In this document: positions 29,801-44,800 of the stretch, one piece after another | How positions within the stretch are numbered: the first letter of the stretch is position 1 | How the letters are laid out: each line of letters starts with the position of its first letter | Source: Comamonadaceae bacterium | GTDB lineage: Bacteria; Pseudomonadota; Gammaproteobacteria; Burkholderiales; Burkholderiaceae_C | Direction: 5' to 3' | DNA: 64,000 nucleotides | Assembly (NCBI GenBank): GCA_947447985.1 | Contig: CANFLX010000004.1 | Coordinates: 1 to 64,000 of the forward strand | Notes under the pieces: model-generated | Seen by the model: the letters and a program-made list of their open reading frames with translations, nothing else | Told to the model about the DNA's origin: nothing | Databases searched by the model: none | Program-made: the position numbers and the translations under genes

Positions 29801-32800
29801 GACGCGCTGGAAACCAATGACGGTATTCCTTCCGGAACCGTCACCTTCGAGGCAGGAGACAATGTCTCCAAGACCATCACCATCCGTGTGGCAACCGACA
29901 GTCTCAAAGAGAACAACGAAGTGCTGCGCGTGGTGTTGAGCGACGCCAATAATGGCACCGACATCGTCTCGGGCAATAGCACGGCCGATGGCCAAATTAC
30001 CAACGATGACGCGCTGGTGACTGTCACGGCCGGCCTCAATGACGGCACTGCCAAAGACTTGGACAAGCCCGAAGGCGATGCCGCGCTGCAAGGCGGCGTG
30101 CAGTACACGCCTTACACCTTCGTGCTGCACCGTACCGGCAACCTCAGCCAGGTCTCGCAAGTGGATTGGGCTGTGTCCGCAGAGAGCTCCGGGCTGAATG
30201 CTGCGGACTTTTATCAGCCGCTCAACACCTACACGATTACCGGTTCGAGCGTTGCCAGTCAGCTGCCTCGGGGCACTGCGACCTTTAACTCGGGTGTTGC
30301 AGATATTGAAGTCACCGTCTACGTGACCGCCGACTCCGGCGCCTACGGCTCGGGCCTGGTGCCTGGCAGCAACTGGCTGCATTACCTGCCCTATGGGAAC
30401 AACCAGAACAACAGCCCGTCGTCGACCCTAGAAGTCGATGAGTCTTTCTCTATTTCCCTGGCGCCCCACACCGCGAACGCCGGTACACAAACGGACAGCA
30501 CGCAAACCGCGGCCGTCATTCGCAACGACGACGTCAATATTCAGGTCACCGGCCTGGTGACCAACCGTGCGGAGGGCAACCAAGCGACCCAATACACCGA
30601 AGACGTGCTGCAAACTGTCACCCTGCAACGCCAGGGTGACCCGACCCAAGAAGTGGCCGTCCAGTGGTTTATGACCACTACGAAGGTGGGCGCTGGAGTG
30701 ACGCCTGAAACCTCGGCCAACCAAATTGCCCAAATTTTGGTCAATCACCACACCATCGGCGCGGTGCAAACAACGGTTGGCAGCGCCAACACCCACGAAG
30801 TCCAGGTGTTCACGCCCACCCTGGTGGCGCATGACGTCAATACCCTCACCGTCGGTTCCGTGGTCCTGACCAGCACCGCGACGCTGGATGCATCGCCCAC
30901 CATCGCAGAACTCATCAGCCACCTGACCACCGGTGCGAATGCGCCGATTTACGCCAATGCGGCGTTTACCCTGTCGGACGGCGGACAGGGGCAATTGGTC
31001 CTCACCTGGAAAAACACAGGTGCAGTGAGCGACGCTATCGGGCTCTCGGTGTCCGATTACGCCAGCGCCATGGACATGGCCAGCACGACACACGAGGGCA
31101 CGGCCAATGTGCTCGATAACGCGGGCAACATCACCGCAGCCGGCGATGTCGAAGTGCAAACGCTCGCACCGAGCGAGGTGTTGGGCAGCAGCATGCACAC
31201 GCTCAAAGCAGGTGCCACGGTGCTGACCACATCGGCTTATTTGGGCAACAGCACACCGCCTACCCTGGACCAGTTGGTCACGGCTTTCCAAGGGGCGGCT
31301 TCTTACGCAGGCGCTCCATTCACCATCAGTGCCAACTCAGCGCATGACGCCATTGTTATCACCTGGAAGGCATCCGGTGCGGTGACCGAACAGGCCATGC
31401 TCACCAGCCTGCCCATGAGTGGTGTGATGTCCTGGGCCGCAGGTAACAGCGACGCACTGAGCATTACCGTGCGACCTTTCAGTGACAACGTGGTCGAAGC
31501 CGACACCACGGTCCCGCTGTACATCAAACCGGTCGACGACGCTACAAGCCAGTACATCGACCAAATTGGTTTCAGTGCGACCAGCAACGCGGTCTACGCC
31601 GTGCCGTTCACGACTGCAGATTGGACGACAGAGATCGCCCAGCAACTGCCGGTGGCCAGTTTTGTCATCCGCCGTGACGAGTCAGCCATTTGGGTGTCCA
31701 ACCAGTTGGTTGGTGCTTACAGCGAAACCAGCAGCCTGCCTGTGGGCGTCACATCCACCTACACCGGCGGTGATTACTGGTGGGGTGGCGTTTGGGATAT
31801 CAGCTACAACGGACAACCCTCCAGTGCAGCGAGCAACGAGGGCTCGACGGGCACCGCCAACGCGGGCAGTGACTACACTGCTGCGTCTGCGGCGCTCACC
31901 TTCACTGACAGCACCCGGGTGCAAAACGTGACGGTGCAGATCACCAACGACAGCACGCACGAAAGCACCGAGTCCTTAAGCCTGTTCATGAACCAGGCCC
32001 ACAATGCCAGCGTGGTGGTGGACCGTGGCGTGGTCACGATCAATGACGATGACAAGTTGCCAGGCGATCAGGTCTATGCCCTCAAGGTGCAGGGCAACAC
32101 TGGCATCGAAGGCATAGATGCCAGTGGAAACGCATCGCCCAACGCTACCGTGGACTTCACCGTGGACTTTGGCAAGGCCCTGACGCAAGACACGCAGTTT
32201 GATATTGAGCTGCAGTCCGGTACGGCGCAGATGGCCAACAACACCAACTCTGGTGACTTCGGCCAGTACTTCAACTACTCTACCGATGGCGGCCAGACTT
32301 GGAAAACCAATGCACCGGTTTTCAACTTTACGTACACCTCGGCCAACTCCGTGCAAAGCGTGGACGACCAACTGGTCGCGAGCTACAACTTCAGCAACAG
32401 CTCGGGCAGCGGTTTCGACCAGTGGCTCGAATTCTCAGATCTGAAGGCCGGCAGTGGTGCCATGGTGGGCGGCAAAACCGTCGACTTGCCTTACGACTGG
32501 AACTATGTTCAAGACGGCAATGGGCGCACTACTTTCACTGTGTGGATTCCGGTACGGGTAGACGCCATCATCGACACCAACGCGTTGACGATGGGATTTG
32601 CCGGCATGACGGGCAGCATCAGCGGTCAGTTTATGGGCGTTGCGGACCTGGGTAGCAGCAGCCAAATCAACACGGACGCGCTTGCTTACCTGCAAAGCCA
32701 TGGCGCAGGGTCTACGGCGCAAGAGGTGCAGTCGCACTTCCACAGTTTTGATCCGACCAACGGTGCCGCCGATGTCAAATTCCTGCAGTTTGATCTCTCC

Positions 32801-35800
32801 TACAACAGCAATACCGTACCCGATCTGACTTGGTACGTGAACGGCTTGGATCCGATCTATGTGGTGGCACCACAAAGCACCAGTACTACGGCAGACGTTG
32901 CCTGGTCGCACTTGCAAGTGGTGCAAGACATCACGGTTCACGCGGGTGACACCACCGGCGTGGCCGACGTCGCACTGGGGGCCCAGGCCCATTTCGATAC
33001 GGCGTCCAGCAATGGCGTGACTGCAACGGCGGTTGCTGAAGACCGTTCGCTGGCCCCGACCTTCAGTGTTGCCGATGACACTGGTGTGGACCTCCAGACT
33101 GGCCTGCGCACCATCACGGTCACCGTGACGCGTGGCGATGGAGATCCCAGCCACGACAGCGCGCTGCCGCAGGACGTGGTGCACTATGACTTCAGCGTGC
33201 CGGGCCTCACCGCCGACAAGCTGACCTCTCTCTCAGCGGCGCTGCATGGCGGCGTGGCTTTTGATGCAGGCTCTAACACGACCACACTCACTTTTGAGTT
33301 CGCGGCCATGGAAGTGCCCCTGCCTTACTCCCCGCGACCGGCGGTGGTCAACCACGACCCCATCCACGTGGTGGTGGACGCGGCTGAGCCCTACAGTCAC
33401 AACGGGGGCGGTTCTACGCCGCTGGCCTATGTCGACACCAACGGTGACGGCATCCGCCAGGCGTCTGAAAACACCGTGGCCTTTGACTATGTCGAAGGCG
33501 GCTACCCGGGTGGAGGCCTCAATCGTGATCTCGTCGATCTGGCACACAACCAGGTAATCATCCACTTCAACGGTGTGCCCGATATGCCGCTGAACCTGGA
33601 AGGCTTTGGCGCGGACGACAAGATTGAGATTGATCGTGGCGGTTTGATTGCCAGCGGCTGGAAGGGCGGTAACGTCAGGAACGGTGGCAAGGCCACCAAT
33701 GACGATACCGTCAGCTCCCATTTGACCTCCGCCAGATCCACACTGTCTTTGAGCGGCCATACGGGCAACGGTCAAAGTTACAGTTTGAAGGTCAAGGGTG
33801 AGCGCACCCGGGATGTTTCTTCAGAAGGCGTTGACGAGAACAACCATCTCAAACTCTCAGGTCAGAAGTTCAACAGCTACGGACAAACAAGCGAAGGCAG
33901 CCGGTATGACAACTTCGCAAGCACCAGCAAGATGTTGGGAGACTTTGGCCACAACGGCATCGTTAACGCAAACCACTTCATGTCGAACCAGGTCAGCTTT
34001 GTGCCGGGCCATATTTCGGTCGTGGTTCAGGCCGATGGCGCATGGCTTGACACCAACAACGACGGTGAGCACCAGTCATGGGAAAACCAGTTGGCTTTCA
34101 GTGCGGATCAAGGCCACTACAGTTATAACAACGACCGTGTCGCTGTGGACAAGATCGACGTGCAGCACCATGCTGTCACCATTCATCTCAATGAAACCTT
34201 AGACCAGTACTACGGACACAACACCGTACTCGACCTGTCGGGCTTTGGCGCCGACGACAAGATTGAAATCAACATTCAAAGCCTGAGTGCGAATCAAGGC
34301 TGGGCTTTTGGCAGTGCCGGAGTCAGCCATGCGGCCGCTACTGGATACAGTGGTCACCAGTGGTCCACCAAAGAGATGGACCTGGTGGGATACCACAGTG
34401 GACATTATTCTGTTGAAGGCGTGCGCGCCAATATGAACGGCAGCGGCGCCTTTCAGAGCCACAATCTGGTCTTGCGAGCATATGGCTACACCCAGAGCTG
34501 GGGTGGCCCTGTTACGCATGACATCCGCTTCGCCACACTGGGCGAACTCACGCACGAGGGCAGCGCGCCTGACCGTCAGAGTCACCTCCTGGATGGCAAA
34601 GGGGGCTTGGCCAATCAAATTAGTTTTGTCACGCCGAACAACGCAGAGCACAACCCCAATGTGTATGTGGTAGTTGAACGCGATGGTGCCTGGATCGACA
34701 ACAATGCCGACGGTATTCATCAGGCCTACGAGACCCAGCAAGCCTTTGACTTTACCCATCTCAATGACCGCGGCGCGGCGATGGGCTTGGTCAACGTTGG
34801 CAGCAACTCGGTCACGGTGCGCTTTAATGACATTCCCACGGTCGCACTTGACTTGTCCGGCTTTGACTGGAATGACCGCATTGAAATCAACAAGGGAAGT
34901 CTCATCCAAAACGGCTGGGTCTGGGGCGTACAGGATGACTCGTCGGTGGGCAAACACTATGAGTCGTCGAGCAGCGCGCACACGCAAGTTCACCACCATG
35001 GGCAGAACTGGTCTGCCAATATCAAAGGGACCAAGTCCAGCGAAGGTCGCAACTCTTTGGTTTTCAGCGGTCTGCACAAGTTGGCTGGCAGTGGAAGCGG
35101 GCATTTCACGGCGATAGTGCCCACAGGTGGCGTGCTGGCGGACTTCGGTTCAAGTCTGGAGTCGAGCCCCATCCAGGGTGATGGTGGCTTCATGAGCAAA
35201 GTGTCTCTGGTACAGGGCGCGGTGCACGTGGTGGTGGACCGCACGGGCGCTTGGATTGATACCAATGCCGACGGCGTGCACCAGACCACAGAAAATTTGT
35301 TGGCTTTTGACGCCGCCGAGGGCGTGGGCCATGACTCCACCATTGGCTATTACAACGGTCGGGTCGCTGCCGATCTGATTGATGTGGCGCACAACGCGGT
35401 GGTCATCCGCGTCAACGACATGCCGGTGGACGGCAACGGCAATGAATATGCACTGGACCTGTCTGGGTTTGGCGCGGACGACAAGATCGAGGTCGACGTG
35501 GGAGCGATGTTCGCCGGCGGTCATTGGTATGGTCAATCGTCGAAGTCCCTGGTGCGTACTGGCAGTGACAACGGCTCTCGCAACAACAACTCCACGTCGA
35601 TCACATTGAATGGCTACGCCCAAAGCGATTCCCGATTCCGGTTTACCGGAACGCGCTCTGGCGGCCATTCCCACCAGCGTTGGGACACCAACCTGTTCCT
35701 CATCAAAACCTACACCAGCGACGGTGTCAATCGCCATTTCTTCGCGACATTGGGCCAAGCCACGTCTGAACAATCTAATCCGGCGCACCAAAGCTGGTTG

Positions 35801-38800
35801 ATTGATGGCCGAGGCGGCATGAGTGACCGCATCAGCTTCATCAACACGGCGGTGCACGTGGGTGTCGACGCCAATGGTGCGTGGATTGACACCAACGCAG
35901 ACGGACTGCGCACCATAGGCGAGGCCGACGCGGTTTTCGGCACCTTGAATGTGGATGGTGCGAATGTGGACCTGGCCCATCAAAGCGTGGTGATCCATTT
36001 CAACGATGTACCCGACTCGGCCATCGATATCAGCGGCTTTGACCGCAATGACCGTATTGAGATTGACCGTGCGTCCTTTGCCACCCACGGTTGGGGTGGC
36101 GCGCCGTCCGGCCCTCTGATGCAGCAGGGGCACGCTGCTAATTCGGACTACCAAAGCACCAAGGGCTTTTTCTACAGCTTCTTCCCTGCACCCAGCATGA
36201 TGCTGGCCGCGCACCGCACCAGCGATGCGCGCAACGTCAATCAGCTCAGTATCTTCGGCGTTGGCAGCGCGGGCTCACACGGCGGGGTCTTGGCGACTTT
36301 CGGCTCCTATGGCAACGACACGTCCAACGACATGATCGACGGAGCGGGTGGCTTTTTGTCGAAGGTAGATTTCGTCAACAAACCCACCATTCACGTGGTG
36401 GTCGATTCCCAACACGCGTGGGTGGACAGCAACAACGACGGCGTCTACAACAACAACGAAATGCTGGCTTTTGACCCCGTTGAGGGTAATTACCCGGGCG
36501 ACGGCGTTGCGACAGATTTGGTGGACCTGGCGCACCACAAAGTCGTGGTCACCTTCAAAGGTCTCCCGACCCAGACGCTGGACTTCAGCGGCTTTGGTCT
36601 GGACGACAAGATCGAGATCGACCGTGCAGCCATTGCACAAACACCGGGCTGGAGTGGAGCCAATTTCCATGCCACCTCTGCCAAAGACCATACGCGCTCC
36701 TCCGGGTATGGGGCTCACCGGGAGTTGAGGAATTCCAACTCAACGTTCTACATCTGGGTGCATCAGGAAAGCTCGCACTCCTACATGAACCTGTCGGTGT
36801 CTGCGTCGAGCAGTGAGACCTCGATGCGTGTGGCTGATTTCGGGACTGGACGCGTGAATTCCGTGATTGATATCCACGGCAAGTTGTTCAACAACATTAC
36901 CTTTGTTGACGGTGCTGCAGCCGAAGGCGGAGTCCAGCCGATCAATGTGGTGGTCGACGCCAGCGGCGCCTGGCTGGATGCCAACAACGACGGCGTTCAC
37001 CAGGAGTCAGAAACCACCACTGCGTTTGATATGGAGTATGGCGGCGTGGACCTGGTGGGTCTGAAAGACCACACTGTCACCATCCGCTTCAACGACGTGC
37101 CCACGACCGCGCTGGATCTGTCAGGTTTTGGCGCGGACGACCGCATTGAGATCAACCGTTTTGCATTGGTGCAGGCAGGCTGGGCGAACGGTTTGGTCGG
37201 TACCCAAGTCACGACGCCGCCCCCGATGATGGGCAGCCTGAAAGGCTTTGGCTCTGGTGCCTTCTTTGTTGCCGGCTACCCGGTGACCCACAGCGCCACC
37301 GTGACCAATATCAGGCTGGACTTGATGAGTGGAGTGGAAGGTCTAAGCCATCAGGCTGCGCTTGGCCAATTTGGTGCGAACAATGACCTGACGCACCAGA
37401 TGGGCGGCTTGATCGGGCGCGTGAGCTTTGTCTCCCCGACCTTGGTCGCTGGCGACGTCAGCTTTGGCATGGACCAAAGCGGCAGCCTGAGCTCTGGCGG
37501 CCGTACCGACCCGGGCAACACCATTACGGCGGGCGCAGGGTCCACCGGTATCTTGGTGCAAACACCTATCACCAACGACAAGATTGACGAGACCACCGAG
37601 ACCGTGGGCCTGACAGTGACGGCGCACGACGGCGACAGCTTCGTCATTCCCAACAACGCGGGCACCGCGTCGATTGTGGACAACGACAGCCCGGTGGTGA
37701 CCGCTGCCTGGTCGACCGGCCACGACGTGCAAACAGGCCGCTATTACTTGTTCCAGGCACTGGACATCAACCAGCGCAATCAGGTGTGGGATTACATCGG
37801 CAACCGCTATATCGCGGCGCCTGCAACGCCTTTGGCTGTGAATGGCAATACCGATCCCTCAGACGGCTACCTGGACCAAGTCAAAGACAGCAACGGCAAC
37901 TCGGTAACCACCCGTTCTGTCGCCACAGACGCTGGCGCCGGCCAGAGTTTTACGACCACCCTCACGTTCAAAGGAAGCTGGGAATTTGCCCTGGTGGACA
38001 CCGTACTTGGCCAGCACCGGAGTGCGGCAGGTTATCGGCCCTTGACGGTGGACCATGTGGACAGTGATGGCTTTTCTGTGGCCTATGTCACCGTGCCTTT
38101 GGGCACCGAGCAAGTGCTGCTGCGCTCGGGTATCAGCGCAGACGATGCCACTGCCGGTGTTTCGAGCCTGACGGCCGATCGTTTGCCCATGTCGGTACAG
38201 ATCACGCACGTGGATCCCGTGCTTGTGGTGCGCGATGTGGCAGTGAGCGAGTCTGACGGTACGGCGACCGCACAAGTGATTGCCGTAGGCGGTGACCTGG
38301 GCAACACCCCGGACAGCAGTGCCAGCGTGCATGTGGCCTCGGTGGATGGCACTTGGGTGGAGCGTACCTTCGTCTTTAGCCGTGAATTTGCCACGGCGGG
38401 CGTGCAAACGGCAAACTGGTCGGTGAGCGCCTTGTCGCACGCAGGCAGCGCAATTGCGGGCGAGCCTTACCGCGGTCAGTTTGTGGACCCCACCGGAAGC
38501 AACTATGTCTATGGCTACTTCAGCCACGAGACGACCACCACGGTGACCCCAGGCGATTTCGCGATTTTGGGCGACCAGTCCGCCAACGGCAGCGCCGATC
38601 CACTGTTTGCTGGTATGCCCAGCGGCACGGTCACCTTTGCCGATGGCCAAAAGGAAGTGGCCATTACGGTGCGGGTGCGCGCAGACAACGTCGGTGCGCC
38701 CATCAAAGACTTTGCAGTGGTGCTCACCGCTGCCAATGATGGCGCCCAGTTGTTGGCCAATCCAGAGGCACTGCTGACCTATGCGGCCTACGGCTACGCG

Positions 38801-41800
38801 GGTTACGCCAAGATCCAAAACGACGACCAGGTGTTCAAGCTCCTGGGTGAGGTGTACAACGAAGGCAGCGACAGCAGGGTGGATGGCGAAGGCGGACGTT
38901 CCGCAAGCGGCACGCCAACCGATGTGAATGGCAACGCACTCGTGGCGCCCGCGGGCACCACGCTGCATCAATTCACCATTCACCGCGATGGCGACTCCCG
39001 TGCGGCGGCCTCGGTGGATTGGGTGCTGCAAGTGCGCAGCACGGCCGACCTGGCGCACCAGGCCGAAACGGCGGACTTTGCCTCTTCAGGCACCAGCAGC
39101 ACTTATGGCGTGAGCTGGCAAAACGGCACTGCGCTGGACTACACCGGCGCCAGTGTGTATTCCACAGTCGCAAAAACCGTGGTGTTTGCAGCGGGTCAAA
39201 GCGACGCTGTGGTCACTTTTGCCATCGCCAATGACACGGTGCCGGAAGACGCCGAGCAGTTCACGGTTCAGCTGGTCAATGCCCAGGCACTGCCGGGTAA
39301 CGACGCCACCCCTGGTATCTCGGCCTTGGAAGGCCACGCACAGTTCCTGATCGGCGACAACGACGCCAACACGGTCAGCGTGCACATGAGCATGACGCAG
39401 TTCAACGGCGGTGCTCTGGTGACCAGTGCAGAAGAGGGTACCAACCTGGGCGCGACACCCCATCAGGTGGTGCTGACCTTCACCCGTGCGAACGGCGAAG
39501 GCTTGGGCGCTACGCAGGCAGCCTTCCAACTGCAGGCCGACCATGTGCTCAACAACCTGAGCAACTACCTGAGCCTGGCTGCAGATTCCACCGGCCATGC
39601 TGCGCTGGTGAATTCGGACCTGCGATACGACACCACCGACGCTTCGGTGTACTGGAACGGGGTCGTAGACTTCGCTGCCGGCTCCACCACCACTACGGTG
39701 AAGTTTGACGTCAACTCGGACAACCTGGTCGAGTACAACTTGCCTATTTCCGTGCGCTTGGTCGACGACGAGCACTTGCCGTTCACGGACGGATACAACC
39801 CGATTGCCTGGGGTTGGGGCGTGAGCGGCGGTGTGAGCCTGTTGGACCACGTGGGTATCGGCGACGCAACCCAACTGCCCAACTGGGGTACCACCCACGC
39901 GGACCCCTTGGCCTCGACCGATTCGCTCACCGTGCAAAACGACGATGTGCGCTTGTGGCTTGGCGGGTTTAGAGATACACGCGGCACGGGCCGAGGTTCA
40001 GAGAACTGGAAATCCAACTACCACTACCGTGACGTGCTGACCGTCAGCGGTCGGGAAGGCGACTCCGACTATGCAACCACGCCTTCGGGCGACAACCCCA
40101 CCTACGCCGACGGCGGGAAGAACTTCGGTGGATTGCCTGCGTCCAACAACGGATACAACAACGGGGTGGTGCTGGACTTTGTCCGCGCCGGCTCCTTGGT
40201 GCACGACGTGACCCTGACTTGGGAAGTGGTGCTCAACGGCACCGCCAGCGAAGATGACTTCAATTCGGCGGTGTTCAACGGGGCAGCGCGCAGTGTGGAC
40301 TCCGATGGTTTTGTCCATCTGGTGGGCTCGACGGCTATCACGCTTACGGGTGATCAAAGCACCACGTTCAGCGGCGCCACCCACTACTCCATCGGTTTGG
40401 ACAATCTCTTTAGCCCCGACCGGACGATGGAGAACAACGAGACCTTTGCGCTCAATTTCACATCGTCGAACAACACCGTCAAGTTCACTTACGACTGGAT
40501 CGGCGAGGCCGATGGCGGCCAAACTGACCGCAATGGCACCTCCAGCATGCAGGTGCATGGCCAGATCGTCAACGACGATGTGCAGTACACCATTGCAGCC
40601 GCGACTCCAGGTGTGGTATCGGGTACGGTCACGGACGGCGTCAAAGAGGCAGATGTTGGCTCAAGCAACTTCTTGACCTACAGCATTGCGGCCCAAGTGG
40701 ACTTGCAAAACTTCGAGTTCAACCAAGCACCGTTTACGCTGTCGAGTACAACGGCCAACGGCAACGGCAGCAACCTTTTCATTAACTGGAAAGCGACCGG
40801 CGATATCAGCGACGCGGCCACGTTGACGCTCAATGGTGCCTCACCGCAGACCTGGACCTCGACGGTCAGTACGGTGAACAGCGTGTTGCAAAACGGCAGT
40901 GCGTCGGCCCACGAACAGCAGCAGTTCACTGGCGTGACGCTCACGCCGGGTGCCAGCTACACCTTGACCTACGGTGGCCATTCGTGGACCGCGCAGATTC
41001 CCCTGCTCAATGGGGGCTACGACTGGACGGGCTCGAATGCCATCAACGCAGGCTACTTGGCCAGCGCGTTTACCAGCAACCAGGGATTTGCTGCAGCCAG
41101 TGACGTGATGTGGCGCGTGGTGCCTGTGGGCGATGCCACTTACGCTACCTTGGCCAATGACTTTGCAAGCGGCCAAGATATCAACGGCGATAACAATGGT
41201 CTGCCCAGCGGCGTGGTGTCGTTTAGTGGCGGCAATGCCTTGCGCAACATTCAGGTGTACACCCAAGGCGATAACTCCGTAGAGCAGGGCAATCACTTCC
41301 GCGTGGAGCTTTACAGCGCAAGCACGGGCTATGTGGTGGATGGTGGCACGTCGGTCGCCAGTGGCACCTTCATCAACGATGACGTGGGTGTCAAAATCAG
41401 CGACGTTCAGGTGCGCGAAGGCGATACCGGCGACGTGACGGCGGTGACCTTCACCATCACCCGCTACGGTGATATCGCCCACGATGCCAGTGTGAACTGG
41501 GCCAAGTACAACGGTGCCTTGTCCAGTGCAGACTTCCTGGTTGACGCGGATCACCCCATCAGCGGCACGGTAAACTTTACCGCCGATACCGACCCTAGCC
41601 ATATGGTGGACGGCTACGGGGAGCAAACCCAAACCGTCACGCTTTACGTGAAGGGCAATAACACGCCCGAGGCGGACCGTAACTTCACGGTGCGTTTGTC
41701 AGGCCTGGTGGGCGTGAACGACCTGACAGGCAGCGACTTGCTGGGCGTCGGCACCGTGAAAAATGACGACACGGTGTTCAGTGTGGTATCCACCGCAGCC

Positions 41801-44800
41801 AATGCCTACGCCGAGGACATTGGCCACACCTTCTCTTACCGTATTACCCGCAGCAACTCCACCGTTCAAGACCAAACAGTGCACTGGTCTCTGGTGGGTG
41901 CGGGTGGACGCAGTGTGGTGGATGCGACCGACTTCGGCGGCGCTTTGCCCTCAGGCTCGGTGGTGTTCCAAGAAGGTGAGATGTACAAAGACATCACCGT
42001 GGATGCCAGCAACTTTGATGCGACGGCCGAAGCCGACGAACGCTTCGCAATTCGGGTGGATACGTCCGAATTCAGCTCCGCCAACGGTACGGCCAGTGCC
42101 ACCTGGGACAACGTCGATGCGTTAGGAACGGTGGTGAATGACGACGCCGCTATCTTTATCAGCGACAGCCAGCCCATCGTGCAGGCCGAAGGCACGGGCG
42201 CCGACACCTTCTACCGCTTCGAAATTGTGCGTTCGGGTGGCGTGAGCGGCAGCAAGACGGTGCATTGGAGCATCGTCAGCGACCTGGGAGACAACGTCGA
42301 TTTGGCTTCTGGTGGTGACTTTGCAGTCGGCCAGGCACTGTCGGGTGATTGGACTTCAAGTGCCGATGGCTCGCAGCTGATTGCGCTCAAGCTCAACTCC
42401 AACACCACGGCCCAAGCGGATCGCAATTTCCATATCGAGATCACGGGCAGCAACAACATCGTTGCGGGTGCCGATCACGTGCTGGGCACGATTGCCGACG
42501 ACGACTTCGAGCTGCGTTTCAACAGTGCGACGACGTCCACGCCTGAGGGCGATGGCGTGAAGACCGTCAGCCTGGCGATGACCGCCTATGGCCTCAATGG
42601 GGTGAAGACACTGGCCATCGGTACACCGGTGAGCTGGCAGTTGTTGGACATGGACGGACATGCCCTGGTGTCTGAGCACCTGCCCGTGACCTCGGGCGTT
42701 TTCCAAATTCCTGCGGGCACCAGCAGCTACAACTTGCCGATCACCATCATGGGAGATCAGACGGTTCAGGCAGACGAGTCATTCCAGGTGCGTTTGACCT
42801 ACAACGGCAGCGCAGTGGCTACTTCTACCGTCACGCTGACCAACGACGACGAAGTGTTTGCCGTGACCCCCACGGGTTCGGCGACTAATTTGGATGTTGT
42901 CGAGGGCACCGACACCAACGGCGTACTGCATTTCACCGTAACCCGCACAGGCAATTTGTCGGGCACCAGCAGCGTGGACTGGGCCTTGCAGGCTCCCTCG
43001 GCAAGCGCCCATGCAGTGAATGCCGCAGACTTGGTTGGCAATGCGCTGCCCAGCGGTTCGCTGGTGTTCGCAGACGGCCAGGACCATATCGACGTGACGG
43101 TGGACGTTCAGGCCGACGGCAATTGGGAAAACGACGAAGCCTTTGAAATCAGGTTGTCCAACAATGGCGACGGAAGTTCTATTTCATCGACGCTGGGTAC
43201 CGTGGCTGGTTTGATCCTGAACGATGACCAGGGCTTTATTGTGTCGGCCGATGCGGCGACCGCGCTGGAGGGTGACAGTGGCACGACCTTGGTCACCTTT
43301 ACCGTGACACGCTCAGGCGGCACGGCCGCAAGTACTGTCGATTGGTCCGTGAGCGATCTGCACGGCCAGTTGGACTTCAGCTCAGAAACTGGCAGCACGC
43401 TGTTTTTTGATCAAGGTGTGATGACCCAAACCATCACGCTGCGGGTGCAAGGCGATGTGACTTCAGAAGCACTCAGCTCCGAACTCACGGTCACACTGTC
43501 GAATCCGTCTTCTGGATCCGTGGTGGTGGACACCGCTACGACCACCGTGCAGGATGATGACAGCGTATTGACCCTGGTGGCGATGGATCCTGAATCCACC
43601 ACGGAAGGCACGACCACGTCGGTGGTGGACACAGCGGGTTACCGCGAGGTGACGTTTGAGGTTCTGCGCACAGGTTCATTGCTGCGCGCTAGCACCGTGG
43701 ACTGGTCCCTGTCCGGCAGTGGCAATCACCCTGCGAATGTCGACGCCAACACAGCGCATCCAGATATCTTGTCGCCCATGACCGGACAGGTCACATTTGC
43801 GGCGGGCGATGACACGCCACAGTTCATTCGGGTGCTGGTGGCGGCTGACGCCATCGGTGAATACGACACGGGCTTTACCCTGACCCTGAACAATGCGACC
43901 ACCGGAACCACACTGGCTTCGCAAGCCTACCAGGCGAACGCTGGCGCTGCATCGGACACGGCCAGCTTGGCCCACACGATTCAAAATGATGACCCAGCAT
44001 TGTTTGTGAGCACGGCTGCCACCGTGGTCGAGGGCAACGACCTCGCGGACACAGCCTTCACGTTTACCGTCGTGCGCTCGGGCAATACCACCGGCGAAAG
44101 CCGAGTGAACTGGGCGATCGAGTCGACCTCCGACAGCGCGACGGTGGACGCGCTGGACTTCGGCGGCTTCTTCCCCAGCGGCATGGTGATCTTCGCTGAC
44201 GGTGAGTCCAGCAAGACCATTACCGTGTTGACGGGTGGCGACAATGTCTTTGAGAGCGATGAAAGCTTCCAGGTGGTGTTGTCGAGCCCCGTGAACGCTA
44301 CGGTGGTGGAAGGGACTGCGACTTCTACGCTGGTGAACGACGATGTGGGCGTGAGCATTGCCGCACGCAGCAGCGACGCGTTGGAAGGAAATCTGGGTAG
44401 CCTGCCTACTTGGGTTGGTTTCGACTTGAACGCCCATGGTTCTGTATCTGCCAAAACGGCGACGGTGTACTGGCACGTGGAGGGCTCGGGCAGCAACCCC
44501 TTGCAGGTTTCCGACTTTGTGTCGGGCTATGACAAGCTGGGTGTTTTCGGCGGGTATCCGTCGGGTTCTGCGGTGATCAACATCAGCAACGGCGAAGGCA
44601 CCAAGACCATCTTTGTGCCGGTGGCAGGGGACAACAACTTTGGACCCGACGAAGCCTTCAAGGTGGTGATCGACAAGATCGTGGCAGCCGACAGCAGCCA
44701 CCACGAACTCGGTGCGAGTGTGGATGGACCCGATGCCGCGGTGGTGACCGTCATCAACGATGACACGCTGATCGGCTTGCGTGCAGAAGCACACCAGTTG

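Noticed and set aside
33349-37434. Looking for CRISPR or DNA-level tandem repeats in the repetitive giant gene
   Set aside because: The repeats are protein modules of 500-650 bases with diverged DNA. No short direct repeats with unique spacers are present.
37859-39058. A 399-codon open frame on the minus strand inside the giant gene, with many others like it
   Set aside because: It lacks any recognisable fold and follows the codon shadow of the high-GC plus-strand gene. The plus-strand Calx-beta pattern is continuous across it.
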